A DNA stretch of 64,000 nt from Arenibacter antarcticus (GTDB lineage: Bacteria; Bacteroidota; Bacteroidia; Flavobacteriales; Flavobacteriaceae). Below the pieces are notes generated by a model that did no database searches, was not told the DNA's origin, and saw only the letters and a list, made by a program, of their open reading frames with translations. The DNA lies in the NCBI RefSeq assembly GCF_041320605.1, contig NZ_CP166679.1, positions 3,892,001-3,956,000 on the forward strand, written 5' to 3'. Positions 25,534 through 34,295 of this stretch are shown piece after piece. The number at the start of each line of letters is the position of its first letter. Positions within the stretch are counted from its first letter, which is position 1. Position numbers and translations under genes: made by a program.

Positions 25534-26892
25534 CTATTTTCTTTTATTATTCTTCTTCAAGAAGTTCTTATCTCCCCTAGTTATTGGTTTTTTATATTTT
25601 TTGGCTATAATACGTTTGTAAGATCCACCTTGGTTTTCCTTTTTATTTTTTTCCGATTTTTCATGGAAAGCACTCCCTCCTTCATCCGCGTTTATAGCTC
25701 TATTCAAGTTGTTGAGCTCGGTGTTTTTTGGGCGTTCTTCGGGTGCAAGCTCTTCAGATATTTCAACTTCCTTAGGGAAATCGATCAGTGGGATGGAATA
25801 ATCCATCAACGCTTCAATAGTTGACTTAAATTCCTCTTCCTTTTCGGTAAATAACAAAATAGAATTTCCCTTTTGTTTTGCCCTTCCCGTTCTTCCGATT
25901 CGGTGAATATAATTTTCAGGATAAGCGGGTGTGTCAAAATTGATGACATGGGTGATTTTTTCCAAATCCAAACCTCTGGCCATGATATCCGTTGAAATAA
26001 GAATTCTATTTTTCCCGGCATCAAACTGGTTTATGGAGCGCAATCTATAATTTTGAGTCTTATTGGAATGGATAACGGCAATTTCTGGTCCATATACCGT
26101 TTTCATAGCTTCAAACAATCTGTCTGCACTTTTTTTGTTGGAAACAAAAATCAACACCTTGCTATAGAGCGTCTTATCCTTTAAGATATAGAGTAATAAG
26201 TTTACCTTGGTATAAAAATTTTCTACCGAATAACAAGTTTGTTCAATATTAGACAATGGAGTACCACTTACCGCGATAGATACCTTTACGGGCGATATAA
26301 AGAAATCCTCTATCAGTTTAGCAACCTCCTCCGTCATAGTGGCAGAGAACATAATATGTTGTCTTTTAGGGGGAATCAATTCCAGAATATTGGTAATCTG
26401 AAACCGGAAACCAAGATCTAACATCACGTCTACCTCATCTATAATCAGTTTTTTAATATCCTTAAGCTTAACCGTTCGGTCTAAACAAAGATCATACAAC
26501 CTGCCGGGAGTGGCTACCAAAATATCACAGCCTTGTGCAACTGCTTGTCGTTGGGTGTTAATATTTGCCCCACCGTAAATTCCACATACCCTAACACTTG
26601 TATATTTTGAGAATGCTTCTATATTTTCTGCCACCTGTACCACTAGCTCCCTAGTGGGAACTAAAATTAATACACGCGGACTTACTTGTTTGGAAAATTT
26701 TAGTTGCTGTAACACTGGCAAAGTATATGCCAGGGTCTTTCCGGTACCCGTCTGTGCTATTCCCACCATATCCTTCCCAGACATGATTACCGAAAAAGAT
26801 TTTTCCTGAATCGGGGTTGGGAGGGTAAAGCCTAGATCCTGAATTCCGTAAATTAATTGTTTTGATAGATTTAAATCCTCAAAAGTGCTCAT
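25534..26892 (-). CDS. DEAD-box ATP-dependent RNA helicase (RhlE-like)
   Basis: A 452-residue RNA helicase. The Q motif FTLPTPIQEKSF, motif I AQTGTGKT, Ia PTRELVVQ, Ib TPGRLYDL, motif II DEVD in place of DEAD, motif III SAT, and motif VI HRIGRTGRA are all present. DEVD is an accepted variant within the family. The C-terminus is a Lys-rich tail (KKYKKPITRGDKNFLKKNNK) that can bind RNA. The start at 26892 (MSTFEDLNLS) is chosen because a TACCTTTG box lies at 26915-26908. Probably acts in ribosome assembly or mRNA turnover. VF530 follows closely downstream. Confidence 0.93.
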   Translation of the reverse strand: MSTFEDLNLSKQLIYGIQDLGFTLPTPIQEKSFSVIMSGKDMVGIAQTGTGKTLAYTLPVLQQLKFSKQVSPRVLILVPTRELVVQVAENIEAFSKYTSVRVCGIYGGANINTQRQAVAQGCDILVATPGRLYDLCLDRTVKLKDIKKLIIDEVDVMLDLGFRFQITNILELIPPKRQHIMFSATMTEEVAKLIEDFFISPVKVSIAVSGTPLSNIEQTCYSVENFYTKVNLLLYILKDKTLYSKVLIFVSNKKSADRLFEAMKTVYGPEIAVIHSNKTQNYRLRSINQFDAGKNRILISTDIMARGLDLEKITHVINFDTPAYPENYIHRIGRTGRAKQKGNSILLFTEKEEEFKSTIEALMDYSIPLIDFPKEVEISEELAPEERPKNTELNNLNRAINADEGGSAFHEKSEKNKKENQGGSYKRIIAKKYKKPITRGDKNFLKKNNKRK

Positions 26893-26907
26893 TCTTATAA
26901 TTTTGGC

Positions 26908-26915
26908 CAAAGGTA
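26908..26915 (-). promoter_or_regulatory. Probable -7 box (TACCTTTG) of the RNA helicase gene
   Basis: A perfect octamer on the minus strand, 16 bases before the chosen ATG and downstream of the alternative start, which supports the shorter protein. No clear -33 TTG is seen. Confidence 0.4.
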
Positions 26916-27109
26916 ACCCTAAATTTACCCACATTATTCTTCTGAGATCAATAATCTGTAGGGATGAAGTATTTTTTTTGTCAATATTCCAAATTTCAAC
27001 CCCTAGGATTACTCCAAAACTCAGGTTAAAAAGGGAAAGGACTGGAATAATTGAAATATTAGAGAAAAGTTAGCTAAATTGTAGTAAGAATCCTAAAACA
27101 CAGAATGAT

Positions 27110-28126
27110 ATGTGCCATAAATATCAATGTCATATTGTTCCTCCCTATATCTTGGAGCAACTGGCCAAACAGGGCAGTAATAGTTGTAAGCGTACGCTGT
27201 TGGAGACCCAACGCATAGCGCAAAGCAGGAATATTGCTATTCATAATTTACTTCAACGCAATGACAAGGAAGGTAATGGTGAACGGATTGTATATGATTG
27301 TTTAAACGAATACAGACAAAAAGTACAAGTTGCCCGAAGTGAGGGCCAGGACAAGGTAAAGGATATGGCAACCAACCAAGCCTATGATCATTCCGGCTTT
27401 GTTAGAGAATATTTTATAGATACCTTTCAATTGAACTCCTTGGACGGAAAGGGCATGCCCATAGTATCTAACGTACATTATGGCATTGGGTATAACAATG
27501 CCTTTTGGGATGGGGATGAGATAACTTACGGAGATGGGGATGGCGGACAATTTTCAAACTTTTCCGCAGCCATAGATGTTGTTGCCCATGAACTTACCCA
27601 TGGTATTACCCAATTCTTGGGGAATTTGGAGTACAAAGGTCAGTCAGGAGCATTGAACGAACATTTTTCTGATGTTTTTGCTACCATCATAAAACAGAAG
27701 TATTTGGTTCAGGATATTGGGGAGGCCGATTGGCTTATTGGGGACACCATTGTAGGTAAGGAATTTCCCGGAAAGGCCATTCGTTCTATGAAAGCTCCTG
27801 GTAGCGCCAACGAATTTGACAGCCAGCCAGATCATATGGATCAATATTATTCTGGAGCTTCAGATAACTATGGTGTTCATATCAACTCTGGAATCCCGAA
27901 TAAAGTATTTTATTTAAGCTGTATGGCCATAGGTATTGAGGACTGTGCCCTTATCTGGTTCCATACCCTTACCCAACTTTGGCGGACTGCAAATTTCAAT
28001 GATATGTTGGAGGTAATTACAAGAGTTACAAAAGAACTTATAAAGGAGAACAAAGTATCCTCAACCGCAGATATCGCTATTGAGGAAAGTTTTTCCGCTG
28101 TTGGTATAAAAAACCTTTTCGTATGA
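27110..28126 (+). CDS. Protealysin-like M4 metalloprotease (thermolysin family)
   Basis: A 338-residue thermolysin-fold zinc protease. The zinc motif HELTHG occupies residues 160-165 and the third ligand is Glu184 in NEHFSDVF; DNYGVHINSGIPNK carries the second catalytic region. The N-terminus has no signal peptide and instead contains IVPPYILEQLAKQG, the short protealysin-type propeptide that keeps the enzyme inactive until it is processed. At 338 residues it is the short form of the family. Its stop overlaps the start of the inhibitor gene by four bases (ATGA), so the pair is translationally coupled. Protealysins are non-classically exported or act inside cells. Confidence is high for family. 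Confidence 0.93.
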   Translation: MCHKYQCHIVPPYILEQLAKQGSNSCKRTLLETQRIAQSRNIAIHNLLQRNDKEGNGERIVYDCLNEYRQKVQVARSEGQDKVKDMATNQAYDHSGFVREYFIDTFQLNSLDGKGMPIVSNVHYGIGYNNAFWDGDEITYGDGDGGQFSNFSAAIDVVAHELTHGITQFLGNLEYKGQSGALNEHFSDVFATIIKQKYLVQDIGEADWLIGDTIVGKEFPGKAIRSMKAPGSANEFDSQPDHMDQYYSGASDNYGVHINSGIPNKVFYLSCMAIGIEDCALIWFHTLTQLWRTANFNDMLEVITRVTKELIKENKVSSTADIAIEESFSAVGIKNLFV

Positions 28127-28389
28127 AGTATGAAATTGACATTGAAGGGGGTTTTGCTGGGATTCCCAGAACGTATAAGGGGGAGCGGTCACTTGAAAAG
28201 GAGGAAAAAACTAAATTACTACATAGCCTTCAAAAACCTATTCTGGATAAAAACAAAAAGGCGAGGGATGCCTTTAGCTACAAGCTTAAGCTCACAGACA
28301 ACGACATTGACTATAATTTTGAATTTGATGAGTTTAATATTCCTAAAGAAGTTCGTATGTTTATCGATTCGGTCATAAAAACTAAATAG
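28123..28389 (+). CDS. Emfourin, protealysin inhibitor
   Basis: An 88-residue protein with MKYEIDIEGGFAGIPRT at its N-terminus; the GGFAGIPR segment is the recognisable emfourin signature. Emfourins are slow tight-binding inhibitors of M4 proteases encoded next to protealysin. Here the gene overlaps the protease stop by four bases, which matches the known protease-inhibitor operon. It has no signal sequence, consistent with control of the protease inside the cell. Confidence 0.85.
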   Translation: MKYEIDIEGGFAGIPRTYKGERSLEKEEKTKLLHSLQKPILDKNKKARDAFSYKLKLTDNDIDYNFEFDEFNIPKEVRMFIDSVIKTK

Positions 28390-28481
28390 AGCATTAAATC
28401 CTTCCTTAAACAATATCTGCTTTATGAGGATTACCTTATTAAGAAAGACATAAAAAGATTCTATTGGTTATTTATGAACCG

Positions 28482-28489
28482 TATTTTTG
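28482..28489 (+). promoter_or_regulatory. Possible -7 box (TATTTTTG)
   Basis: A TAnnTTTG octamer 71 bases before the M28 peptidase start, with TTG at 28464-28466. The 15-base spacer is shorter than usual, so this is tentative. Confidence 0.35.
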
Positions 28490-28559
28490 TGGATGCTGGT
28501 TGTTTTTAACTGGACATTATTACATTTATTAACCCAAAAATCAATTAAAATCATTGAAA

Positions 28560-30110
28560 ATGAAGAGAATTTTACTAGTACTGATCTTTATCGGCCTTTC
28601 TATAGGTCAGATTGCACACGCCCAGATCAACGAACAATTGATTCAAAGTATGGTGAAGGAAGCCAACGAAAATTCCCAATTGGAACCTTTGGCGCACGAA
28701 TTATTGGATGTGATTGGCCCAAGACTGGTTGGGACCCCGCAGATGAAGCAAGCTGGAGATTGGGCAGTTGCCAAATACGAACAATGGGGAATTCCTGCCA
28801 AAAATGAGGTATGGGGAGAATGGCGTGGATGGGACAGGGGAATAACCCACATAGATATGGTATATCCACGAGTACAAAGCCTTAAGGGCATGCAGCTCGC
28901 TTGGAGCCCTAGTACAGGAAAGAAAGGAGTAACTGGTGAATTAGTGGTCTTGCCAATGGTCCAAGATTCGGCTGAGTTTATACAATGGCTTTCCAATGTA
29001 AAGGGAAAGTTAGTTATGATAGATATGAAGGAACTTACTGGCAGACCTGATTATAACTGGGAGGAATTTGCAACCGAAGCCTCTTTCGAAAAAATGAAAA
29101 ATGAGCGCGATCTGCAGGAGGAAACATGGTCTGAGAATTTGAAGCGGATTGGCCACAATAGAAGAACACTACCCGAAGCTTTGGAAGAGGCAGGTGCCCT
29201 TGGGATTGTAACCTCCTATTGGTCCAAAGGTTTTGGGGCTAATAAAATTTTTAGTGCTTCAACAAAAAAAATACCTACAGTAGACTTGGCTTTGGAAGAT
29301 TATACCATGTTATACAGGCTGGTAGAATATGGCAATAAGCCAAAAATAAAAATTGTTGCAGAGTCCAAGGAATTGGGTGCCGTCCCTACATTTAATACCA
29401 TAGCAAGCCTTAAAGGAACCGAAAAACCAGAGGAATATGTAATCCTATCGGCGCATTTCGATTCTTGGGATGGTGGTACCGGAGCAACGGATAACGGAAC
29501 CGGAACTATAGTGATGATGGAAGCGATGAGAATTCTTAAGAAACTATATCCCAACCCAAAGCGGACCATTCTAGTAGGGCATTGGGGAAGCGAAGAGCAA
29601 GGACTTAATGGATCTAGGGCCTTTGTGCAAGATCATCCAGAAATTGTGAACAACATCCAAGCGGTTTTTAATCAGGACAACGGCACTGGCCGGGTAGTGA
29701 ATATGTCGGGGGCTGGATTTCTACATTCCTACGATTATTTATCCAAATGGTTGGCAGCTGTACCCAAAGATATTACCGACCATATAGAGACCAATTTTCC
29801 AGGATCCCCAGCTAGTGGTGGATCGGACAATGCCTCTTTTGTTGCTGCAGGAGCTCCGGCCTTTAATCTGAGCGCCTTAAATTGGTCCTATTGGAATTAT
29901 ACCTGGCATACCAATGTGGATACCTATGATAAAATTGTGTTCGACGATGTTAGGAACAACGTAATATTAACTGCCGTATTGGCCTATATGGCAAGCGAAG
30001 ATACTACTCCCAGTTCCAAAGAGAAAATAGTATTACCAACAGATGTAAAAACAGGAATACAGAAGTCCTGGCCAGTACAGCGAGCTCCCAATAGAAAGGG
30101 CGGAATGTAA
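28560..30110 (+). CDS. Exported M28 metallopeptidase (carboxypeptidase Q-like)
   Basis: A 516-residue aminopeptidase/carboxypeptidase with a signal peptide ending at AHAQ (about residue 22). The co-catalytic zinc residues are visible: SAHFDSWDGGTGATDNGTG (His and bridging Asp), GSEEQGLNGSRAF (catalytic Glu pair), NQDNGTG, and the last His in NYTWHTNVDTYDK. A protease-associated domain precedes or interrupts the peptidase domain near residues 110-240. The ATG at 28560 is used; an in-frame TTG lies six bases upstream. Likely a periplasmic dipeptidase or exopeptidase in peptide scavenging. Confidence 0.92.
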   Translation: MKRILLVLIFIGLSIGQIAHAQINEQLIQSMVKEANENSQLEPLAHELLDVIGPRLVGTPQMKQAGDWAVAKYEQWGIPAKNEVWGEWRGWDRGITHIDMVYPRVQSLKGMQLAWSPSTGKKGVTGELVVLPMVQDSAEFIQWLSNVKGKLVMIDMKELTGRPDYNWEEFATEASFEKMKNERDLQEETWSENLKRIGHNRRTLPEALEEAGALGIVTSYWSKGFGANKIFSASTKKIPTVDLALEDYTMLYRLVEYGNKPKIKIVAESKELGAVPTFNTIASLKGTEKPEEYVILSAHFDSWDGGTGATDNGTGTIVMMEAMRILKKLYPNPKRTILVGHWGSEEQGLNGSRAFVQDHPEIVNNIQAVFNQDNGTGRVVNMSGAGFLHSYDYLSKWLAAVPKDITDHIETNFPGSPASGGSDNASFVAAGAPAFNLSALNWSYWNYTWHTNVDTYDKIVFDDVRNNVILTAVLAYMASEDTTPSSKEKIVLPTDVKTGIQKSWPVQRAPNRKGGM

Positions 30111-30218
30111 GAATTTACCAATCTTTTTTCTTTGGTTTGATGAAAATAAAGCCTACCTTAATTTCTGAAAATTGAAGTATCGTAGATTAGAATAGTTTAA
30201 TTATAAAACCAGGTATAT

Positions 30219-30521
30219 ATGAACATTCATTTTGAATATGACGACGTAAAAGCCAGTGCCCGTTTGGAGGAAATGGTGACAAAAAAATTAGAGAAATTAG
30301 AAGATAAATATGATTTTATAGTTCGTGCAGATGTTTTCTTTAAAAAGGAAAATACCTCCAGTACTAATTCGGGATTAATCTGTAGTATTAGATTAAGCGC
30401 CCCTGGACCGCGTTTATTTTCTGAATCTAACAACGCTAAGTTTGAGATGTCGATCGCGGCATCCATCGAAGACTTGGAAAGGCAATTGGAAAAACGAAAA
30501 GGTAAAATGAAAACCCACTAA
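30219..30521 (+). CDS. hpf: Short ribosome hibernation-promoting factor (HPF/RaiA family)
   Basis: A 100-residue protein with the beta-alpha-beta-beta-beta-alpha HPF fold: MNIHFEYDDVKASARLEEM, a central ADVFFKKENTSS strand pair and the basic C-terminal helix DLERQLEKRKGK. It lacks the long-form dimerisation domain, so it belongs to the short HPF/YfiA type. It binds the 30S decoding region in stationary phase. It forms a single transcription unit ending at a strong terminator. Confidence 0.9.
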   Translation: MNIHFEYDDVKASARLEEMVTKKLEKLEDKYDFIVRADVFFKKENTSSTNSGLICSIRLSAPGPRLFSESNNAKFEMSIAASIEDLERQLEKRKGKMKTH

Positions 30522-30545
30522 CTGGGAAACGAATTTAAATTGATT

Positions 30546-30588
30546 AAATACCCCGAAAGAACAAGTTGATCTTTCGGGGTATTTTTTG
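30546..30588. terminator. Bidirectional intrinsic terminator
   Basis: ATACCCCGAAAGA and TCTTTCGGGGTAT form a 13-bp perfect stem followed by TTTTTT, between hpf and the convergent hypothetical gene. Confidence 0.9.
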
Positions 30589-30691
30589 CCTCATAAATTT
30601 CGCCGCCTTATTACTGATAAGAATAAATTTATCCTCAACCCCAAGCTAAATTGACCCAACAATTGGTATTTGTTCTCGGACCATATTCGAT

Positions 30692-31039
30692 CTAATCCTT
30701 TATAGCTTTCAATTTCGCGGTAGCAAGCGCTTTCAATAGACGTTCTGAAAATGGGTCCTTATAAATGTCCCTGATCAACCTTTTTCTCTTACCCTCACCA
30801 ATATCCAAAGTATCCAAAATACTTCTTCTCCTTTTTTCTTCTGTTATCCGTTCATTTTTCAATCGATTTCTTTCCCTTTCAGATATCACCATATTGGGTT
30901 CATAAATTTCCAACAATGTGGCTTTGGGCATAAGCGGTTTCTCCCCTATAGAATCCTTTGCACTAGTCTGAGCGTAGCATTCATGGAAAAATGAAACAAT
31001 ACAAAGCACACAAAGAGTGCAGTAAACCCTTTTTTTCAT
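30692..31039 (-). CDS. Exported protein of unknown function (115 aa)
   Basis: A 115-residue protein with a signal peptide (MKKRVYCTLCVLCIVSFFHE, cleavage near YAQ). The mature part is strongly charged and helical: ERERNRLKNERITEEKRRRS and GKRKRLIRDIYKDP. No domain is recognised. It has its own convergent position with hpf and divergent position with TerC. Function unknown. Confidence 0.75.
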   Translation of the reverse strand: MKKRVYCTLCVLCIVSFFHECYAQTSAKDSIGEKPLMPKATLLEIYEPNMVISERERNRLKNERITEEKRRRSILDTLDIGEGKRKRLIRDIYKDPFSERLLKALATAKLKAIKD

Positions 31040-31220
31040 TTTACTTGGAACGTTCTTCCTCTAAGTTATAATAAATATTTGCCATTTTTATCATTCGTTA
31101 TCAAAATGTTACATATTTCTAAAAAACGGTTGGTTGCCTTATAGTCTACGGATTTCTCCAATATGAAATTTCAATTTACGGAAACTATAAACGGTTAAAA
31201 TAATATACCTAAATCTTTAA

Positions 31221-31249
31221 TTTGTATTTGAAAATGATACTTACATTTG
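31221..31249 (+). promoter_or_regulatory. Bacteroidetes promoter (TTTG-N17-TACATTTG)
   Basis: TTTG at 31221-31224 and a perfect TACATTTG at 31242-31249 are separated by 17 bases, 21 bases before the TerC ATG. This is the best consensus match in the window and excludes a TTG start at 31247. Confidence 0.65.
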
Positions 31250-31270
31250 TGTTTGATAAAAAGAAAAGCT

Positions 31271-32224
31271 ATGTTGGTTTGGGGTTCATTTATTGGAATT
31301 ATTATTATTTTTTTAGCCCTAGATTTAGGGGTGTTCCATAAAAACGATCATGTTATAAAATCTAAGGAAGCAGGAATTTGGACCGCCATATGGATAACGG
31401 TGGCACTTAGTTTTAGTGGGGTAATATACTGGCTGTTCGATGCTGAAATTATAGCAAACCCTACAGGTTTAACGCCCAATAATGCCGTATTAAAATATAT
31501 TACAGGTTACTTAATTGAGCTATCCCTTAGCATAGACAATGTTTTTGTAATCGCCGTAATATTTTCTGCCTTTAAAATTCCGGCTATCTACCAGCATCGG
31601 GTATTGTTTTGGGGTATATTGGGTGCAATTGTTTTCCGGGCACTGATGATTATTTTTGGTGTGGCCCTAATCACAAAATTTGATTGGATAATCTATGTAT
31701 TTGGGGTTTTCCTTTTATATACCGCATTTAAAATGCTTCGGTCCCACGATAGTGAATTTGACCCAAAATCGTCCTTTATTTTTAAGCAGATAAAAAAAAT
31801 CTATCCTATTACCTCCAAAATTAATGGGCACGATTTTTTTATTAAGCGTATGGGAGTTACCGCGGCCACACCCTTATTTGTTGCCTTGGTCATTATTGAA
31901 TTAACCGATATCCTTTTTGCTTTGGATAGTATTCCAGCTATATTGGCTATTACTGCAGATCCATTTATTGTCTTCAGTTCAAATATCTTGGCCATTTTAG
32001 GACTGCGATCTATGTATTTCCTTATTTCTAGAATGTTACAGAAATTTAGGTTTATCAATTATAGTTTAGTGGTAATCTTGGCATTTGTAGGTTTAAAGAT
32101 GTTATTCTCCCATCATATAGAAATTGCTGAATGGGTTTCACTTACAGTGATATCCGTATCTTTGGGAGGGGGAATAGCTGCTTCTCTTTTAATTCCAGAG
32201 GCCAAAGAGGAGGAGAAACTTTAA
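31271..32224 (+). CDS. TerC family integral membrane protein
   Basis: A 317-residue inner-membrane protein with about nine helices. LIELSLSIDNVFVIAVIF and ELTDILFALDSIPAILAIT are the two acidic TerC signature helices that may bind metal. Members are linked to tellurite resistance, manganese export (Alx/MeeF relatives) and export of metals to secreted enzymes. No other ter gene is present. The start at 31271 follows a good promoter by 21 bases. Its stop codon is directly adjacent to the stop of the convergent acyl carrier protein gene, with no terminator between. Confidence 0.93.
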   Translation: MLVWGSFIGIIIIFLALDLGVFHKNDHVIKSKEAGIWTAIWITVALSFSGVIYWLFDAEIIANPTGLTPNNAVLKYITGYLIELSLSIDNVFVIAVIFSAFKIPAIYQHRVLFWGILGAIVFRALMIIFGVALITKFDWIIYVFGVFLLYTAFKMLRSHDSEFDPKSSFIFKQIKKIYPITSKINGHDFFIKRMGVTAATPLFVALVIIELTDILFALDSIPAILAITADPFIVFSSNILAILGLRSMYFLISRMLQKFRFINYSLVVILAFVGLKMLFSHHIEIAEWVSLTVISVSLGGGIAASLLIPEAKEEEKL

Positions 32225-32482
32225 TTATTGTTTTTCCGCTAGTTTTTGGGCTACGATTCTTAAAGCATCCCTTACTGTTTGCATCTGGTCCATATCCTCG
32301 TTTTCCAATTTAATATCATAGGCATCCTCAACATCCAAAATAATATCCACCAAATTGGCAGAATTAATGTTGAGCTCTGATATGAAATTACTTTCCTCGG
32401 TAATATCCGATATAGATACATCCTCGGGTAAGTATAATTTAACGATGTCCCTTAAGGTGTCAAAATGTGATTTATTAATCAT
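32225..32482 (-). CDS. Acyl carrier protein of the type III PKS cluster
   Basis: An 85-residue acyl carrier protein. The phosphopantetheine-bearing Ser lies in LNINSANLVDIILDVE, where the usual DSL is NSA. The helix pattern and the acidic EDMDQMQTVRDALRIV segment match the family. The ATG at 32482 is two bases past the ketosynthase stop; the last gene of a six-gene minus-strand operon. It probably carries the acyl chain built or modified by the adjacent ketosynthase and dehydratase. Confidence 0.9.
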   Translation of the reverse strand: MINKSHFDTLRDIVKLYLPEDVSISDITEESNFISELNINSANLVDIILDVEDAYDIKLENEDMDQMQTVRDALRIVAQKLAEKQ

Positions 32483-32484
32483 TT

Positions 32485-33762
32485 TCAATTTGCTTTATAA
32501 GCCTTAAATATAACACAGGCATTTACATCACCAAAACCAAAGCTGGCTTTTGCAATAATATTTGGGGAATAGGAAAAAGTTTTTAACGGAATTTTGGTTT
32601 CATCAACTATTTCCAATATATCTGGATGGAGGTCCTTGCAATTTATGTTGCCAAAAACTTCCTTACACCTAAATTGCAAAATGCTCGCCACTGCCTCCAC
32701 ACTTCCCGCAGCAGCCAAACAATGACCAGTTAAACTCTTTGTGGTATTTATATAGGGAAAATCTTTACCTGATCGTTCAAGAGCGCGACTCCAGTTTTTA
32801 ATTTCTTCCGCGTCTTTGGAGGTTGCCGTAAGATGGCCGTTTATCACATCCACCTCCTTTTTAGCTATCCCCGCATCGGCAAGGGCGTCAACGATACAGC
32901 GTTGTACTGCTTCGCCATTGGGTGCGGTCATACTTCCTGTGCCTCGTTGTCCGCCACTGTTTACGGCCCCGCCCATTACTTCGGCATAAATACTGGCGCC
33001 TCTAGCCAAAGCACTGTCCATAGATTCCAGCACTACAGCTCCTGCCCCGCTCCCAGGCACAAAACCCGCTGCGGTGGCGCTCATTGGCCTACTGGCATGT
33101 TCAGGATTTTTATTGTATTGACTGGGAAGTATTCGCATAGCGTCAAAACCACCCCAGATATAAGGACCACTATCATTACAACTGCCTACCAACATTCGTT
33201 TTGCCTTTCCGGACCGGATGCGCTCCATTCCCATAATTATGGCCTCCGTTCCCGTAGCACAGGCCGATGAATTTGTGGTGATTTGGTTTCCCAATCCCAA
33301 TATCCCACTTAGATAGGCACTTATCCCACTTGCCATCGTCTGCATAACGGAATTACTCCCCAGTCTACGGGTATTTTTATTATCTATTAAGTAAATGGAC
33401 TCCCTAAATTTATCGACTCCTAAAATACCCGTGCCAAAGACAATCCCACTTTCCCAATCCGGATGTTCGGTACCCATAGGTTTTAATCCGGCATCTGCCC
33501 AAGCATCAGTCCCTGCCAGTACACCATATACCAAACCGCTGCTATTTAGACCCTTGCGCTGCAAGGGAGTAAAATAACGGGACATATGAAGGTTCGTGAC
33601 TTCCGGTTTTCCAGCAACTTGACACCCGAAGCCAAGATCAGATAGTTCTTGATGAAAACGAATACCGCATTCACCTTGCTGTAGGCTATGCGTGAAATTG
33701 GATAGTCCAACCCCATTGGGGGCACAAACACCTAGTCCAGTTACAACAACCCTATCACTCAT
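32485..33762 (-). CDS. Divergent beta-ketoacyl-ACP synthase
   Basis: A 425-residue thiolase-fold ketosynthase. The acylated Cys is in SACATG near residue 166. The first His is in GHLTATSKD near 308 (FabF has HGTGT or HGTST) and the second in GHCLAAAG near 346, so the Cys-His-His triad is complete with an altered first His loop. This HLTAT form is typical of ketosynthases in Bacteroidetes secondary pathways. It overlaps the dehydratase by eight bases and is followed by the ACP. It probably condenses the starter chain or extends it before the type III PKS. Confidence 0.92.
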   Translation of the reverse strand: MSDRVVVTGLGVCAPNGVGLSNFTHSLQQGECGIRFHQELSDLGFGCQVAGKPEVTNLHMSRYFTPLQRKGLNSSGLVYGVLAGTDAWADAGLKPMGTEHPDWESGIVFGTGILGVDKFRESIYLIDNKNTRRLGSNSVMQTMASGISAYLSGILGLGNQITTNSSACATGTEAIIMGMERIRSGKAKRMLVGSCNDSGPYIWGGFDAMRILPSQYNKNPEHASRPMSATAAGFVPGSGAGAVVLESMDSALARGASIYAEVMGGAVNSGGQRGTGSMTAPNGEAVQRCIVDALADAGIAKKEVDVINGHLTATSKDAEEIKNWSRALERSGKDFPYINTTKSLTGHCLAAAGSVEAVASILQFRCKEVFGNINCKDLHPDILEIVDETKIPLKTFSYSPNIIAKASFGFGDVNACVIFKAYKAN

Positions 33763-34204
33763 TTATCTCCATTTTTAGCATTCCGGACAAGGTTCCCTTG
33801 CAAACCAGTTTTCCTTGGGAATTATACATTTTCACTTCACATTTTAATTTTTGAAACCGGAAATAGATTTTGTCCGATTTTACTGTCACCGTTTCCAACG
33901 GATATACCGGTAAATAAAAATCCATTTGGGAACTACTCATCGCTATTTGTACATTTTCTAAACTTGCTCCCCCTTTCTCCAACAAAAAGATGCCCATGGC
34001 TACCAATCCAATCTGTGCGCAACACTCCGTTAGTATTACCCCTGGAGTAACCGGATGGTCCGTAAAATGGCCTTGATAAAAAAATTCGGTTTCCTTAAAC
34101 CTATAGGTTCCTTCCGCCATTTTTTCATCGACCGCTAGAAGCGAATCCACAAACAAAAATGGGGCGCTATAAGGGAGCCTAGCCAAAATTCTTTTTAATT
34201 CCAT
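33755..34204 (-). CDS. FabZ-like 3-hydroxyacyl-ACP dehydratase
   Basis: A 149-residue hotdog-fold dehydratase. The catalytic His is in YQGHFTDHPVTPGVI near residue 46 and the Glu in ILTECCAQ near 60; LPYSAPFLFVDSLL is the family's N-terminal motif. It is short, with no fused domain. It overlaps the ketosynthase by eight bases and belongs to the six-gene operon. Expected to remove water from 3-hydroxyacyl chains on the local ACP, giving an unsaturated intermediate. Confidence 0.88.
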   Translation of the reverse strand: MELKRILARLPYSAPFLFVDSLLAVDEKMAEGTYRFKETEFFYQGHFTDHPVTPGVILTECCAQIGLVAMGIFLLEKGGASLENVQIAMSSSQMDFYLPVYPLETVTVKSDKIYFRFQKLKCEVKMYNSQGKLVCKGTLSGMLKMEINE

Positions 34205-34295
34205 TTTCTATAACATATTTATATGTTGCTCTAGCCATTAAACTAAAAAAAAAGATGTTTTAAACCTCCTAATTAGAGAATGGGTTCTATGGGCA

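Noticed and set aside
25534-26892. DEVD in motif II as a sign of a dead helicase
   Set aside because: All other motifs are intact and Asp-Glu-x-Asp is kept, so catalysis is expected.
28130-28378. Alternative 82-codon frame within the emfourin gene
   Set aside because: Shifted frame of the emfourin gene, which has the recognisable GGFAGIPR segment.
28487-28807. 106-codon plus-strand frame overlapping the M28 peptidase start
   Set aside because: Out of frame with a well-supported signal peptide and catalytic domain.
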